Assembly: GCA_050302475.1 (NCBI GenBank)
Contig: JBNLBF010000012.1
Coordinates: 1 to 64,000 of the forward strand
DNA: 64,000 bases
From: NORP23 sp050302475
GTDB lineage: Bacteria; Pseudomonadota; Alphaproteobacteria; Rhodobacterales; Rhodobacteraceae
Reading direction: 5' to 3'
The position numbers and the translations under genes were made by a program. Shown here piece by piece: positions 34,298-43,764 of this stretch (its first letter is position 1; every line of letters starts with the position of its first letter). Under the pieces are notes generated by a model. That model ran no database searches and was not told where the DNA came from. It saw nothing but the letters and a program-made list of their open reading frames with translations.

Positions 34298-35968
34298 CTA
34301 TACCTCGATGGTTTTGGGTTTGCGGCGTTCAAGCCAGAGCGCAATCATCAAGCGCGTCACCCAGATAGCCGTGAAGACTGAAGTCACGATCCCGAAGCCG
34401 AGCGTAACAGCAAATCCCTTCACCGGACCGGAGCCGATGGCAAACAGGATCACCGCTGCAATCAGCGTGGTGATATTGGCATCCACAATGGCGGAGATGG
34501 CTTTTTCATAGCCAAGCTCAATCGCTCGGGCCGGACGTTTGCCGCCTTTCAGCTCTTCGCGGATACGTTCAAAGACCAGCACATTGGCATCAACCGCCAT
34601 CCCGATGGTCAGAACAATACCCGCAATACCCGGAAGCGTCAGCGTTGCCCCGATGACCGACAGAAGTGTGAAGATCAGCGCGACGTTCAACAGCAGCGCA
34701 ATATCCGCGAACAGCCCAAACAGGCCGTATGACAGGATCATAAAGATCAGCACCGCCACAAAGGCGACGACGGTCGCGATTTTACCGGCATCAATGGATT
34801 CCTGCCCCAGATCGGGACCAACCGTGCGCTGTTCCAGCGGCGTGATTTCTGCAGGCAAGGCCCCTGCCCGCAGCAGGATCGCCAGTTGCGTGGCGGATTC
34901 AACGGTGAAGTTTCCGGTGATGATCCCCGCCCCGCCCGGAATCGGTTGGTTGATGCGGGGGGCCGAGATAACCTCGTTATCCAGAACGATGGCGAACAGG
35001 TTGCCAACATTGGCGGCGGTATATTCACCGAATTTGCGTCCGCCTGCCGGGTTGAAGCGGAATTCTACAGCCGGGCTGCCGTTTTGGTCAAAGCCGAGCT
35101 TTGCGTCGTCCAGTTCGTCCCCGCCGACCACGGCACCCTCTTCGAGGATATAGTAAATTCCAGCTTCATCAGGGTCGATACTGGGCAGGATCACGTTGCC
35201 GATACCGGGATTCGCATCTGCGTTGGATGTGCGCTGCTCGACCCGCAGGAATTCCAGTTTCGCGGTGCGACCGATCAGGTCCAGCAGCTCTTCGGCGGAC
35301 CCGATCCCCGGGACTTGTACCAGAATGCGATCCGCACCCTGACGCTGGATCGAGGGTTCGCGAGTTCCGGCCTCGTCAACACGGCGGCGGATGATTTCCA
35401 GCGATTGTTGCATTGTACGATCATCGAGCGCCACTCGCTCGGCCTCGGAAATACGGATAACCAGCAGGCCGTCCTCGCTGGTCACCTCAAAATCCCTCGA
35501 CCCTGCGCCGGACAGCGAGACAACCGGACGGGTCAGGCCGTTCGCGATTTCAACCGCACGCGCCATGGCTTCGGGATTGCCAATCTCGATCCGCAATTCA
35601 TCGTCGGCACTTTCGGCGCGGACCACGCTGCCGATCGTGTCGCGATCTTCCCGAAGCGTATCGCGCACCTCCGGCCAGAGGCTGTCGAGACGGTCTTTGT
35701 AGACGTCTGCCACGGCAACTTCGACCAACACATGTGCCCCGCCACGCAGGTCGAGGCCCAGATTGACGATCTGCGAGGGCAGCCAGTTCGGCCAGGCATC
35801 ATATTGCACCTGCTGCTCGGCTGTAAGGGCTTCGCCTTGTTCCAGCAAACCTTTGGCATCATTGTGTTTTTCGACTTTGTCATAGAAAAAGTTCGGGGCA
35901 GCGAAGATCACTCCTGCCACGCAGGTGACAATGATTAACAATCGCTTGAACAGGGAAAATTGCAGCAT
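34298..35968 (-). CDS. secD: Protein translocase subunit SecD
   Basis: A 556-residue Sec accessory subunit with one N-terminal helix, a large periplasmic P1 region, and five C-terminal helices. NLGLDLRGGAHVLVEV (about 70-85) is the family D1 motif and GMAVDANVLVFERIREEL (about 470-487) the D4 motif that carries the essential Asp. It follows yajC by 43 bases and precedes secF. Confidence 0.95.
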   Translation of the reverse strand: MLQFSLFKRLLIIVTCVAGVIFAAPNFFYDKVEKHNDAKGLLEQGEALTAEQQVQYDAWPNWLPSQIVNLGLDLRGGAHVLVEVAVADVYKDRLDSLWPEVRDTLREDRDTIGSVVRAESADDELRIEIGNPEAMARAVEIANGLTRPVVSLSGAGSRDFEVTSEDGLLVIRISEAERVALDDRTMQQSLEIIRRRVDEAGTREPSIQRQGADRILVQVPGIGSAEELLDLIGRTAKLEFLRVEQRTSNADANPGIGNVILPSIDPDEAGIYYILEEGAVVGGDELDDAKLGFDQNGSPAVEFRFNPAGGRKFGEYTAANVGNLFAIVLDNEVISAPRINQPIPGGAGIITGNFTVESATQLAILLRAGALPAEITPLEQRTVGPDLGQESIDAGKIATVVAFVAVLIFMILSYGLFGLFADIALLLNVALIFTLLSVIGATLTLPGIAGIVLTIGMAVDANVLVFERIREELKGGKRPARAIELGYEKAISAIVDANITTLIAAVILFAIGSGPVKGFAVTLGFGIVTSVFTAIWVTRLMIALWLERRKPKTIEV

Positions 35969-36011
35969 TGCTACGCAACCTCATGGAAAAGCCGCCCGAA
36001 GGCGGCCCTTG

Positions 36012-36338
36012 TTATTCTGTGGGTTCTGTTTTGCTCAGGACATTGGAGAGCGTGTGTTTCATCACCTTGACCTTGACGTTCGGGGCGATTTCAACTTCGA
36101 TCTCGCGTTCGTCGATCACTTTGCTGATCTTTCCGACAATCCCGCCGGCAGTGACAACCTGATCCCCACGGCGCACGGCGGCAACCATAGCCTGATGTTC
36201 CTTCAGCTTTTTCTGCTGTGGACGGATCAACAGGAAATACATGATCGCGAAGATCAGGATAAGCGGCAGGAAGCTGCCAAAAGCGGCAGCGGAACCGCCT
36301 GCGCCTGCGGCCTGTGCATAGGCTGGTGATGCGAACAT
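36012..36338 (-). CDS. yajC: Preprotein translocase accessory protein YajC
   Basis: A 108-residue single-helix membrane protein (helix about 20-40, ILIFAIMYFLLIRPQQKKLKEH) with a cytoplasmic beta domain VRRGDQVVTAGGIVGKI. It binds SecDF. The family-typical IRPQQKK after the helix makes the call firm. It starts the yajC-secD-secF-tauE transcript; the 5' gap to the next gene is 172 bases. Confidence 0.94.
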   Translation of the reverse strand: MFASPAYAQAAGAGGSAAAFGSFLPLILIFAIMYFLLIRPQQKKLKEHQAMVAAVRRGDQVVTAGGIVGKISKVIDEREIEVEIAPNVKVKVMKHTLSNVLSKTEPTE

Positions 36339-36438
36339 TATTGACCCCTTATTTAATAGCGCATTCGCCTGTTCAAATTTGCGCGGACCCTAAAGCGGAG
36401 GCTGGCGAATGGCAAGCCGTCCTATGCAGAAACGCGAC

Positions 36439-36470
36439 ATCAGGGCACGAGGTAAGAATTCGTCCCTGAT
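36439..36470 (-). other. Hairpin downstream of the small membrane protein gene
   Basis: ATCAGGG plus ACGA (36439-36450, one bulged C) pairs with TCGTCCCTGAT (36460-36470). It lies 41 bases after the stop of the 64-residue gene on the minus strand. No T run follows, so it may be a transcript-end structure rather than a strong terminator. Confidence 0.35.
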
Positions 36471-36510
36471 CTTGCAAGTTGTAGAAAAAGTTTATTCAAG
36501 CGCTGAATTG

Positions 36511-36705
36511 TCAGCCCTGACGTTTCAGATAGGGTTGGAGAAACATGACGATACCGCTGAAGAACATCAGCGCGAGAGGCAGAAGTGGCAGGTAATAAAT
36601 CCATTCCACGGTAGTGCCCATCCCCGACGCGATGAAAACCGTGGCAACGGTTATGGTGAATATAACTGCGCACCAGCGGTGTAATTGGCGAGAGAATTTC
36701 GTCAT
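36511..36705 (-). CDS. Small membrane protein in the ArsR-SRPBCC operon
   Basis: A 64-residue protein with two membrane helices (about 12-30 and 36-57) and a polar start MTKFSRQLHRW. No family is recognised. AGAAGGA stands before the ATG, and the gene begins 15 bases after the SRPBCC stop, so it is very likely part of the same operon. Confidence 0.72.
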   Translation of the reverse strand: MTKFSRQLHRWCAVIFTITVATVFIASGMGTTVEWIYYLPLLPLALMFFSGIVMFLQPYLKRQG

Positions 36706-36720
36706 AATATGTCCTTCTGT

Positions 36721-37125
36721 TCAAGCTGTTCGCGACAGCAGTGTTTCGAGATTGTCGAGGAAAGCTGCCCAACCAGACCGTGCGCCACCGAATTCCTGCT
36801 TCTGGTTCAAGAGGAATCCGCTTTGTTCCATCCTTAGGTGCGTGCCCATGGGTGTTGGCGCAAAACTCCACGTGACCTCGCTGCACAGTTCGAACGCGTT
36901 CCATGTATAGGAGAGACGCTCCATAGGTTGGACGTCGATGACACGGCATTCGATCTCTCCCCACGCCGCGGTGAATCGAAACTCAGCGCCGATATGGGGT
37001 TGGAAATCCGTTGACATCAGCCATTCGGCCATCAGTTCGGGATCGCTGATCGCGCGCCAAACGCGTTCCAGCGGAAACGGCAAATCGCGTTCGATGACGA
37101 CCGACCGGGTTTCTGTTGCCGTCAT
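36721..37125 (-). CDS. SRPBCC (AHSA1-type) domain protein
   Basis: A 134-residue START/Bet v1-like fold protein of the AHSA1 group. It begins TATETRSVVIERDLPFPLERVWRAISDPELMAEWLM, the usual family opening, and carries the core ECRVIDVQPMERLSYTW. These proteins bind hydrophobic ligands; the ligand is unknown. It overlaps the ArsR stop (ATGA), the well-known ArsR-SRPBCC pairing. Confidence 0.88.
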   Translation of the reverse strand: MTATETRSVVIERDLPFPLERVWRAISDPELMAEWLMSTDFQPHIGAEFRFTAAWGEIECRVIDVQPMERLSYTWNAFELCSEVTWSFAPTPMGTHLRMEQSGFLLNQKQEFGGARSGWAAFLDNLETLLSRTA

Positions 37126-37445
37126 TGGTCCATCCTCCGCAGCAGGTCTTCGAGGCGGTCAATCCGACCTTCCCAGAATGCCGTCATGCGCACGGTCCAA
37201 TCGACGAGAGGCGTGAGTGCATCATAGTTTGGGGTGTAAAAGGTGTTCCGCCCCTCGACCCGATCACGGACCATATTGGCCTGTTTCAGTTGGCCGAGAT
37301 GTTTGGAAACTGCTGGCTGCGAGACACCTGCTATTTCCGTTAGGCTTCGCACACTCTGATCTGGGTGGGCGCACAGATGTTCGAATATTGTCCGTCGCGT
37401 CGGGTCACCGAGCGCACGGAATAAGAGGTCGTTTGATTGAGTCAT
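37122..37445 (-). CDS. ArsR-family transcriptional repressor
   Basis: A 107-residue winged helix protein: LFRALGDPTRRTIFEHL (about 8-24) and recognition helix GVSQPAVSKHLGQLK (about 40-54). No cysteine cluster for metal binding is visible, so it is probably not a classical metal sensor. It leads the operon ArsR-SRPBCC-small membrane protein and starts three bases after a perfect palindrome that lies on its own promoter, implying autoregulation. Confidence 0.9.
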   Translation of the reverse strand: MTQSNDLLFRALGDPTRRTIFEHLCAHPDQSVRSLTEIAGVSQPAVSKHLGQLKQANMVRDRVEGRNTFYTPNYDALTPLVDWTVRMTAFWEGRIDRLEDLLRRMDQ

Positions 37446-37447
37446 AT

Positions 37448-37500
37448 CATCACCATTTGGTTATGTATTACTCATAACCAAATGGTGATGTTTTGGTCAA
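37448..37500 (-). promoter_or_regulatory. ArsR operon promoter and perfect 18-bp inverted-repeat operator
   Basis: The arms 37448-37465 and 37473-37490 are exact inverted repeats of 18 bases with a 7-base spacer. On the minus strand a -35-like TTGACC (37495-37500) and a -10-like TATGAG (37471-37476) are 18 bases apart, so the palindrome covers the spacer, the -10 and the transcript start. The left arm also contains the GGTGAT ribosome binding site. Best read as the ArsR operator; in RNA it could also form a long hairpin. Confidence 0.75.
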
Positions 37501-37506
37501 GCACAA

Positions 37507-38679
37507 TTATTGCGCTGGCATGCCCTTTTCGATCAGGCGTACCCAGTAGGACGACCCGAAGGGAATCGCCTCGTCATTGAAATCATAGTCGGGGTGGTGG
37601 AGCGTCGCGCTGTCGCCGTTGCCAACCCAGATATAGGCGCCGGGGCGGGCCTCTAGCATATAGGAGAAATCCTCGCCCCCCATGGAGGGGAGGAGTTGGT
37701 CGTCGACCTTGTCCGGCCCTACAATCTCGCGCGCGACATCAGCGGCAAAACGGGTCTGATCCTCGTGATTGACGGTCGGAGGGTAGCCACGGGTATAGGT
37801 GACATTGGCGGTCGCGCCGAACGCCCTTGCGGTGTTTTCGGCGACGATCTTCACCTTTTCCTCGACCATATCGCGGGTTTCCGGTTTCAGCGTCCGCACG
37901 GTGCCTTTTAACAGAACATGTTGCGGGATGATGTTGAACGCGTTCGAAGACGTCTCGAAACTGGTGACAGACACAACCGCGCTATCAAGCGGATCGGTAC
38001 TTCGCGACACGATGGATTGCAGCGCCACCACGATCTGGCTGGCCACCAGCGTCGTATCGACATTGTCATGCGGGAAGGCGGCGTGGCCACCCAACCCTTC
38101 GACCGCGATTTCGATTGTGTCAGTCGCTGCCATCATTGGCCCGGCAGCAATCGCAAATTCGCCGATCCCCAGCGAGGGACCGTTATGCATCCCGTAAACT
38201 TCCTGAATGCCGAAGCGGTCCATCAGGCCATCCTCGACCATCTCGCGGCCACCACCTCCGCCTTCCTCAGCGGGTTGGAAGATGAGAACCGCCGTGCCGT
38301 CAAAATTCCGGGTTTCCGCCAGATAGGCCCCTGCCCCCAGCAGCATCGCCGTGTGACCGTCATGCCCGCAGGCATGCATCGCCCCGTCGGTTTTGGAGGC
38401 ATATTCCTTGCCGGTCGTTTCATGGATCGGCAGCGCATCCATATCGGCGCGCAGGCCAATGACGCGGCCGGACCGGTTGGTTTTGCCGTGGATCACGCCA
38501 ACAACACCGGTGCGGCCAAGACCGGTCACGACCTCGTCACAGCCAAACGATTTCAACTTTTCTTCGACAACTTTCGAGGTCCGATGGGTTTCAAACAGGA
38601 TTTCGGGATGTTCGTGCAAATCCCGTCGCCAAGCGGTGATGTCGTCGTGAAGGTCTGCGAAACGGTTGATGGTGGGCAT
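37507..38679 (-). CDS. M20D amidohydrolase (hippurate hydrolase-like)
   Basis: A 390-residue metallohydrolase that splits N-acyl amino acids. Metal-site motifs are visible: GLRADMDALP (about 74-83), HACGHDGHTAMLLG (about 102-115), QPAEEGGGGG (about 136-145) and GGEDFSYML near the C-terminus. The dimerisation domain lies about 185-300. It follows the ArgE-like gene by seven bases in one operon and ends 62 bases before the ArsR start. Confidence 0.92.
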   Translation of the reverse strand: MPTINRFADLHDDITAWRRDLHEHPEILFETHRTSKVVEEKLKSFGCDEVVTGLGRTGVVGVIHGKTNRSGRVIGLRADMDALPIHETTGKEYASKTDGAMHACGHDGHTAMLLGAGAYLAETRNFDGTAVLIFQPAEEGGGGGREMVEDGLMDRFGIQEVYGMHNGPSLGIGEFAIAAGPMMAATDTIEIAVEGLGGHAAFPHDNVDTTLVASQIVVALQSIVSRSTDPLDSAVVSVTSFETSSNAFNIIPQHVLLKGTVRTLKPETRDMVEEKVKIVAENTARAFGATANVTYTRGYPPTVNHEDQTRFAADVAREIVGPDKVDDQLLPSMGGEDFSYMLEARPGAYIWVGNGDSATLHHPDYDFNDEAIPFGSSYWVRLIEKGMPAQ

Positions 38680-38686
38680 GGGGTCC

Positions 38687-39850
38687 TCAGCAAAGATGGT
38701 CGATGATTTTTCGGATGAAGTCTTCGCCTGCGCGAAGCTGCGAGATTTCTATATATTCGTTCGGCTGGTGCGCCTGTTCGATTGAACCGGGGCCGCAAAC
38801 GACGGTGGAATATCCGCCCTCCTGAAACTGACCGCCCTCGGTCGCGTAAGACACGACGTGGTCTGCGTTGTCGCCTGTCAGGCTGCGGGCCAAACGCTCT
38901 GCCGCGCCGTCACTTTCGGTGCCGAGCGGGGGCGTGATCGCGATGACATTTATATCAATAGATGTCTCTGGCTGTATCGCCTGCATTTCGGCTTCGACCT
39001 CTGCCACATAGGCGCGGTAGCGATCCAGCCAGTCCTGTATTTTTTCTGTGGGTATCGGGCGAATATCGGTCATGAGCCGGCATTCTGCTGCGGTAATATT
39101 ATGTGCCGTGCCGCCATTGATAACCCCGTTATGCAAGGTCGTATAAGGCGGTACATAGCCAAGCTTTTCGATCACCGGATCAAGGCTAGAACGGTTCGCG
39201 ACCATCTGGTCCTGATGCCAGGACACCAGTTTAGCGGCAAAGGTCACGGCGGAAACGCCGGTGTGCACCAGACTGGAATGGACGGGAAAGCCGGTTACGA
39301 CGGTTTCCATTTCCAGAATGCCCTTGTGGCCATTCACGACCTGCATCATCGAGGGCTCGCCAACAATGACAGCCTTTGCGCGCGGCAGATTGTTGGCCAT
39401 TTCGGCAATCATGGACGGCGCACCAAGGCAGCCTGTTTCTTCGTCATATGAAAAGGCCAGCTGGATCGGCGCTTTCAGATCAGCGGCAACCATATCCGGG
39501 ACAGCCGCCAGCATCAGAGCCAGAAATCCCTTCATATCGCAGGTTCCACGCCCAAAAAGCTTCCCGTCCCTTTCGGTAAGTGTAAACGGATCGCTGTCCC
39601 AGTCCTGATCTTCGACCGGAACGCAATCTGTATGCCCGGACAAGATGATCCCACCCGCAACGTCTGGGCCAATCTGTGCGTAAAGATTTGCTTTCTCGCC
39701 GGTTTCATCGAGCACACGATAGGTAGGAATGCCAAACCCGCTCAGATAATCTGCAATGAAACCAAGGATCGGAAAGTTTGATTTGGAGGATGTCGTGTCG
39801 ATCGCCACAAGTTCGGCCAGCATTTCTTCGGTACTGTATTTACGAGACAT
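38687..39850 (-). CDS. argE: Acetylornithine deacetylase-like M20 peptidase
   Basis: A 387-residue deacetylase of the ArgE/DapE group. Metal and catalytic residues are in SGHTDCVPV (His73, Asp75), GRGTCDMKGF (Asp105) and YDEETG (Glu137/138). ArgE removes acetyl from N-acetylornithine in arginine synthesis. Its pairing with an amidohydrolase and divergence from a peptide transporter suggest that a catabolic deacylase role is also possible, so the symbol is by similarity only. A GGAGG site precedes the ATG. Confidence 0.85.
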   Translation of the reverse strand: MSRKYSTEEMLAELVAIDTTSSKSNFPILGFIADYLSGFGIPTYRVLDETGEKANLYAQIGPDVAGGIILSGHTDCVPVEDQDWDSDPFTLTERDGKLFGRGTCDMKGFLALMLAAVPDMVAADLKAPIQLAFSYDEETGCLGAPSMIAEMANNLPRAKAVIVGEPSMMQVVNGHKGILEMETVVTGFPVHSSLVHTGVSAVTFAAKLVSWHQDQMVANRSSLDPVIEKLGYVPPYTTLHNGVINGGTAHNITAAECRLMTDIRPIPTEKIQDWLDRYRAYVAEVEAEMQAIQPETSIDINVIAITPPLGTESDGAAERLARSLTGDNADHVVSYATEGGQFQEGGYSTVVCGPGSIEQAHQPNEYIEISQLRAGEDFIRKIIDHLC

Positions 39851-40006
39851 GAAACCTCCAATCCGGAAATGATCCTGTGCCTGAGGTCACGCCTCGTCAA
39901 GTCAAATACGGGATTGTCGTCGGGGAAATCTTAGTGTTTACTCCACGCTAACTATCGGGAAAACCCGAAGAGCCCGCGTCAGAAGGGCGAGACACAGGGA
40001 GTCTGA

Positions 40007-41011
40007 ATGCTGGACCAAAACGCTAACGTCCTCGACGTTGCGAACCTGAAGACTGTTTTCAAGACACGTGATGGCATGGTGCATGCCGTTAACGGGGTGA
40101 GCTTCTCTCTCGCGCCTGGCGAGTTGCTGGGTATTGTTGGGGAAAGCGGGTCCGGGAAATCCGTGACCATGATGTCTCTGCTGAAGTTGCTACCCATGCC
40201 ACCGGCGGAAATCCAAGGTGGATCGATTACCTTTGACGGTCAGGATGTGCGCGCCATGTCCGAAGATCGCCTGCGTCGTCTGCGCGGTGGCGAAATCGGG
40301 TTTATTTTTCAGGATCCGATGACGTCATTGAACCCGGTGTTCAATGTCGGTTTCCAGCTGATGGAGCCGCTGCGCGTGCATATGGGCATGTCCAAGTCCG
40401 CCGCGCGGGTGCGGGCGAAAGAATTGCTGGAACTGGTCGGCATTCCGGATGCGGAGCGCCGTTTGAAGGACTACCCGCACCAGTTTTCCGGCGGGATGCG
40501 GCAACGCGTGATGATCGCGATTGCGTTGGCCTGTGATCCGAAGGTTCTAATCGCCGACGAACCCACAACCGCGCTGGATGTGACCATTCAGGCGCAGATT
40601 CTGGAGCTGGTGAAAGGCCTTCGTGAAAAGCTGGGCATGGCGATTATCTGGATCACACATGACCTTGGCGTTGTCGCGGAAATCGCGGATCGGGTGGCAG
40701 TGATGTATGCCGGGCAGATCGTGGAACATGCGCCGGTGAAAGAACTGTTCCGCAACCCGCAGCATCCATATACGCGCGCCCTGCTGGAAACCTTGCCCAA
40801 GGTCGAAGGACCAAGGAACGATAGGCTTCTGTCGATCGAAGGGCAGCCGCCCTCCTTATCCGAAGCCCCATCCACCTGCGAATTTGCACCACGCTGCAAA
40901 TATGCGTTCGACCGCTGTCTTGCCGAAAACCCATTACGTAGTCCGGTCGGGAATGATCATGACGTCGCCTGCTGGTGGGATCCCACAACCGGAGGGCCGC
41001 GCGATGCTTGA
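40007..41011 (+). CDS. Peptide ABC transporter ATPase, DppD/OppD type
   Basis: A 334-residue ATPase with Walker A GESGSGKSVT (about 46-55), signature FSGGMRQRV, Walker B KVLIADEPTTALD and the C-terminal oligopeptide-transporter extension with four cysteines (CEFAPRCKYAFDRC... C), which in the family can hold an iron-sulfur cluster. First gene of a five-gene operon dppDF-SBP-dppBC. Its stop overlaps the next start by eight bases. Confidence 0.93.
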   Translation: MLDQNANVLDVANLKTVFKTRDGMVHAVNGVSFSLAPGELLGIVGESGSGKSVTMMSLLKLLPMPPAEIQGGSITFDGQDVRAMSEDRLRRLRGGEIGFIFQDPMTSLNPVFNVGFQLMEPLRVHMGMSKSAARVRAKELLELVGIPDAERRLKDYPHQFSGGMRQRVMIAIALACDPKVLIADEPTTALDVTIQAQILELVKGLREKLGMAIIWITHDLGVVAEIADRVAVMYAGQIVEHAPVKELFRNPQHPYTRALLETLPKVEGPRNDRLLSIEGQPPSLSEAPSTCEFAPRCKYAFDRCLAENPLRSPVGNDHDVACWWDPTTGGPRDA

Positions 41012-41987
41012 TGGAACCAAACCACTGGTGAAAGTCGACGATCTGAAAATGCATTTCCCGATCTACAAGGGACTGCTGCGCCGTCGTGTTGGGGAAGTTA
41101 AAGCCGTCGATGGGGTCTCGTTCGAAATTTACGAGGGCGATACACTGGGGCTGGTCGGCGAGAGCGGTTGCGGAAAATCGACGGTCGGTCGCGCCATACT
41201 GCGCCTATATGATATCACCGAGGGCGAGGTTGAAATCGACGATACCGTCATTTCAACCCTTTCAGGCGAAAAACTGCGCGATATGCGCCCGCGGATGCAG
41301 ATGATTTTTCAGGACCCGCAGGCAAGCCTGAATCCGCGTATGACGGTTGGCTCGATCATTGCAGAACCGCTTGATGAACATACAAAAATGTCCCGCAAAG
41401 AGAAGCAGGCCAAAGTCGGCGAACTGATGGATGCTGTCGGCCTTGCGCGGCGTTACGCGGACCGCTACCCACACGAGTTTTCCGGCGGCCAGCGCCAGCG
41501 GATCGGGATTGCGCGGGCGCTGGCTCTCAATCCGAAATTTATTGTCTGCGACGAACCGATTGCCGCACTCGATGTGTCGATTCAGGCGCAGGTTGTGAAT
41601 CTGTTGGAGGATTTGCAGCAGGAATTTGGCCTAACCTATCTGTTCATCAGCCACGACTTGTCGATGGTGCGCCATCTGGCGACGCGGGTGGCGGTGATGT
41701 ATCTGGGCAAAATCGCTGAACTGGCGCCGCGTGACGCGCTGTATGCGGACCCGAAACATCCCTACACTCAGGCGCTGCTATCGGCGGTGCCGCACCCCGA
41801 TCCAACCGGAGAACGCAAGATCGAACGGATCATTCTGAAGGGCGATGTGCCCTCCCCCGCCAATCCCCCCAACGGCTGCAATTTCTGCACACGCTGCCCG
41901 AAGGTCATGGAGATTTGTCGTTCCGAAACACCGGAATGGCGAGAAGTTGATGCCGGGCGCTACGTCGCCTGTCATCTGTATACGTAA
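41004..41987 (+). CDS. Peptide ABC transporter ATPase, DppF/OppF type
   Basis: A 327-residue ATPase with Walker A GESGCGKSTVGRAIL, signature FSGGQRQRIGIARAL, Walker B FIVCDEPIAALD and the family C-terminal cysteines (CNFCTRCPKVMEIC). The frame opens at 40884 inside dppD, but GGAGGG at 40991 fits the ATG at 41004. It pairs with the upstream DppD-like ATPase as a heterodimer. Confidence 0.93.
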   Translation: MLDGTKPLVKVDDLKMHFPIYKGLLRRRVGEVKAVDGVSFEIYEGDTLGLVGESGCGKSTVGRAILRLYDITEGEVEIDDTVISTLSGEKLRDMRPRMQMIFQDPQASLNPRMTVGSIIAEPLDEHTKMSRKEKQAKVGELMDAVGLARRYADRYPHEFSGGQRQRIGIARALALNPKFIVCDEPIAALDVSIQAQVVNLLEDLQQEFGLTYLFISHDLSMVRHLATRVAVMYLGKIAELAPRDALYADPKHPYTQALLSAVPHPDPTGERKIERIILKGDVPSPANPPNGCNFCTRCPKVMEICRSETPEWREVDAGRYVACHLYT

Positions 41988-42040
41988 CCACAGAGGTGGG
42001 GCCAAACCCCGCCCATAACCAAACTAACGGAGAAGGACTT

Positions 42041-43753
42041 ATGAAACTCTCGAAAATCGCATTGGCGGCTGCTGGTGTGTCCTTGCTCGCGACCTCGGCA
42101 TTCGCCGCAGGTCATGAAGAGCGCGGACGCGACGGCGAAGTCAAAATTATTTATTGGCAAGCGCCATCGATTATGAACCCGTTCCTGTCAGGCGGAACCA
42201 AAGATGTTGAAGCTGCCTCGATGGTGATTGAACCGCTGGCCCGCTTTGACGAGGGCGGCAATCTGGTGCCTTGGCTCGTGGATGAAATTCCGACCGTTGC
42301 CAATGGTGGTGTGTCCGAGGATCTGACCTCGATCACGTGGAAGATCACTCCCGGCATCCTGTGGTCGGACGGCACGCCGTTTACCTCGGCTGACGTGAAA
42401 TTCACGTACGAATATTGTACGCATCCCGAAGGCGGCTGTGCGCAATCGACCAAATTCGAGGGCATTTCTTCGGTTGAAACACCGGATGATCTGACGGTTG
42501 TCGTGACGTTCGAAAATCCGACGCCATTCCCTTATGCGGCATTTGTTGGTGGCGAAAGCCCGATCATTCAAGCGGCCCAGTTTGCTGAATGTGTCGGCGC
42601 GGCGGCACCTGAATGTACCGATGCGAACTTCAACCCGATCGGCACTGGTCCGTTTGTTGTGACGGAATTCCGCCCCAACGACGTGATCACGATGGAAGCG
42701 AACCCGAATTATCGTGATCCGACGAAACCGGCCTTTGCGTCCGTGACCTTCAAAGGTGGCGGGGATGCAACCGCTGCGGGTCGTGCTGTTATGGAAACCG
42801 GCGAGTTTGACTATGCCTGGAACCTGCAGCTGGCACCTGAAGTTATCGCGCAGATGGAATCCGGTGGTCTGGGCAAACCGGTTGCCGGCTTTGGTCCGCT
42901 GGTCGAGCGTATCATGCTGAACAACACCAACCCTGATCCGGCCCTTGGCCCGGATGAGCGTTCGGTGCTTCGCCCGCACCCGTTCCTGAGCGTACCGGAA
43001 GTTTACCAGGCGCTGAGCATGGCAATTGACCGTCCGCTGCTGGTGGAAATCGGTTATGGCCAGGCAGGTAAAGTGACCTGTAACTGGGTCCCGGCTCCGG
43101 AAATCTACAATTCCGACACGTTCGAATGTTCCGAACAGGACATCGCGGGCGCCAATGCGCTGCTCGACAGTGCTGGCATCGTTGATACCGATGGTGACGG
43201 CGTACGCGAGTATAACGGTGTACCGTTGAAAATCTCCTACCAGACTTCGACCAACGCTGTGCGTCAGGACTTCCAGGCGCTGATCAAACAGTGGTGGGAA
43301 GAAATCGGTGTTGAAGTTGAGCTGCGCAACATTGATGCGTCGGTCTTCTTTGGTGGTGACCCGGGTTCGCCGGATACGTTCCAGAAATTCTATGCGGACG
43401 TTGAAATGTATGCGAACACCTTCAACGGAACTGACCCGCAAGCCTATCTGGGCAACGGCCTGTGCGACAAAGCACCGAGCCCGGCATCCCAGTGGCAGGG
43501 TGAGAATATCAGCCGTTTCTGCTCCGAAGAGTATGACTCTCTTTATGCCGAGCTGACCTCGACAGCCGATATCGAAGAGCGTGCGCGCATCGGTAAAGAG
43601 CTGAACGACCTGATCGTTGCCAATGGCGGGATGATCCCGCTGGTACACCGTGGTCGTCTGTCGGCACATGCCAACAGCCTAGGCGGAGTTGTCCTCAACG
43701 TTTGGGACAGCGAGCTGTGGAACGTTGCCGACTGGTATCGGATCAGCGAATAA
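42041..43753 (+). CDS. Periplasmic peptide-binding protein of the Dpp/Opp type
   Basis: A 570-residue family 5 solute-binding protein. Signal peptide MKLSKIALAAAGVSLLATSA with cleavage about residue 22 (AFA). LTSITWKITPGILWSDGTPFTSADV (about 88-112) is the family signature. The mature part has eight cysteines in four close pairs, suggesting disulfides. The frame opens at 41996, but the ATG at 42041 follows GGAGAAGG. The ligand is unknown; peptide or acyl-amino acid is inferred from neighbours. Confidence 0.92.
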   Translation: MKLSKIALAAAGVSLLATSAFAAGHEERGRDGEVKIIYWQAPSIMNPFLSGGTKDVEAASMVIEPLARFDEGGNLVPWLVDEIPTVANGGVSEDLTSITWKITPGILWSDGTPFTSADVKFTYEYCTHPEGGCAQSTKFEGISSVETPDDLTVVVTFENPTPFPYAAFVGGESPIIQAAQFAECVGAAAPECTDANFNPIGTGPFVVTEFRPNDVITMEANPNYRDPTKPAFASVTFKGGGDATAAGRAVMETGEFDYAWNLQLAPEVIAQMESGGLGKPVAGFGPLVERIMLNNTNPDPALGPDERSVLRPHPFLSVPEVYQALSMAIDRPLLVEIGYGQAGKVTCNWVPAPEIYNSDTFECSEQDIAGANALLDSAGIVDTDGDGVREYNGVPLKISYQTSTNAVRQDFQALIKQWWEEIGVEVELRNIDASVFFGGDPGSPDTFQKFYADVEMYANTFNGTDPQAYLGNGLCDKAPSPASQWQGENISRFCSEEYDSLYAELTSTADIEERARIGKELNDLIVANGGMIPLVHRGRLSAHANSLGGVVLNVWDSELWNVADWYRISE

Positions 43754-43764
43754 ACCATGACGTT

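Noticed and set aside
42188..43669. 493-codon minus-strand frame opposite the peptide-binding protein gene
   Set aside because: The plus-strand gene has a signal peptide and family signature; the reverse frame shows only low-complexity Arg/Phe-rich sequence.
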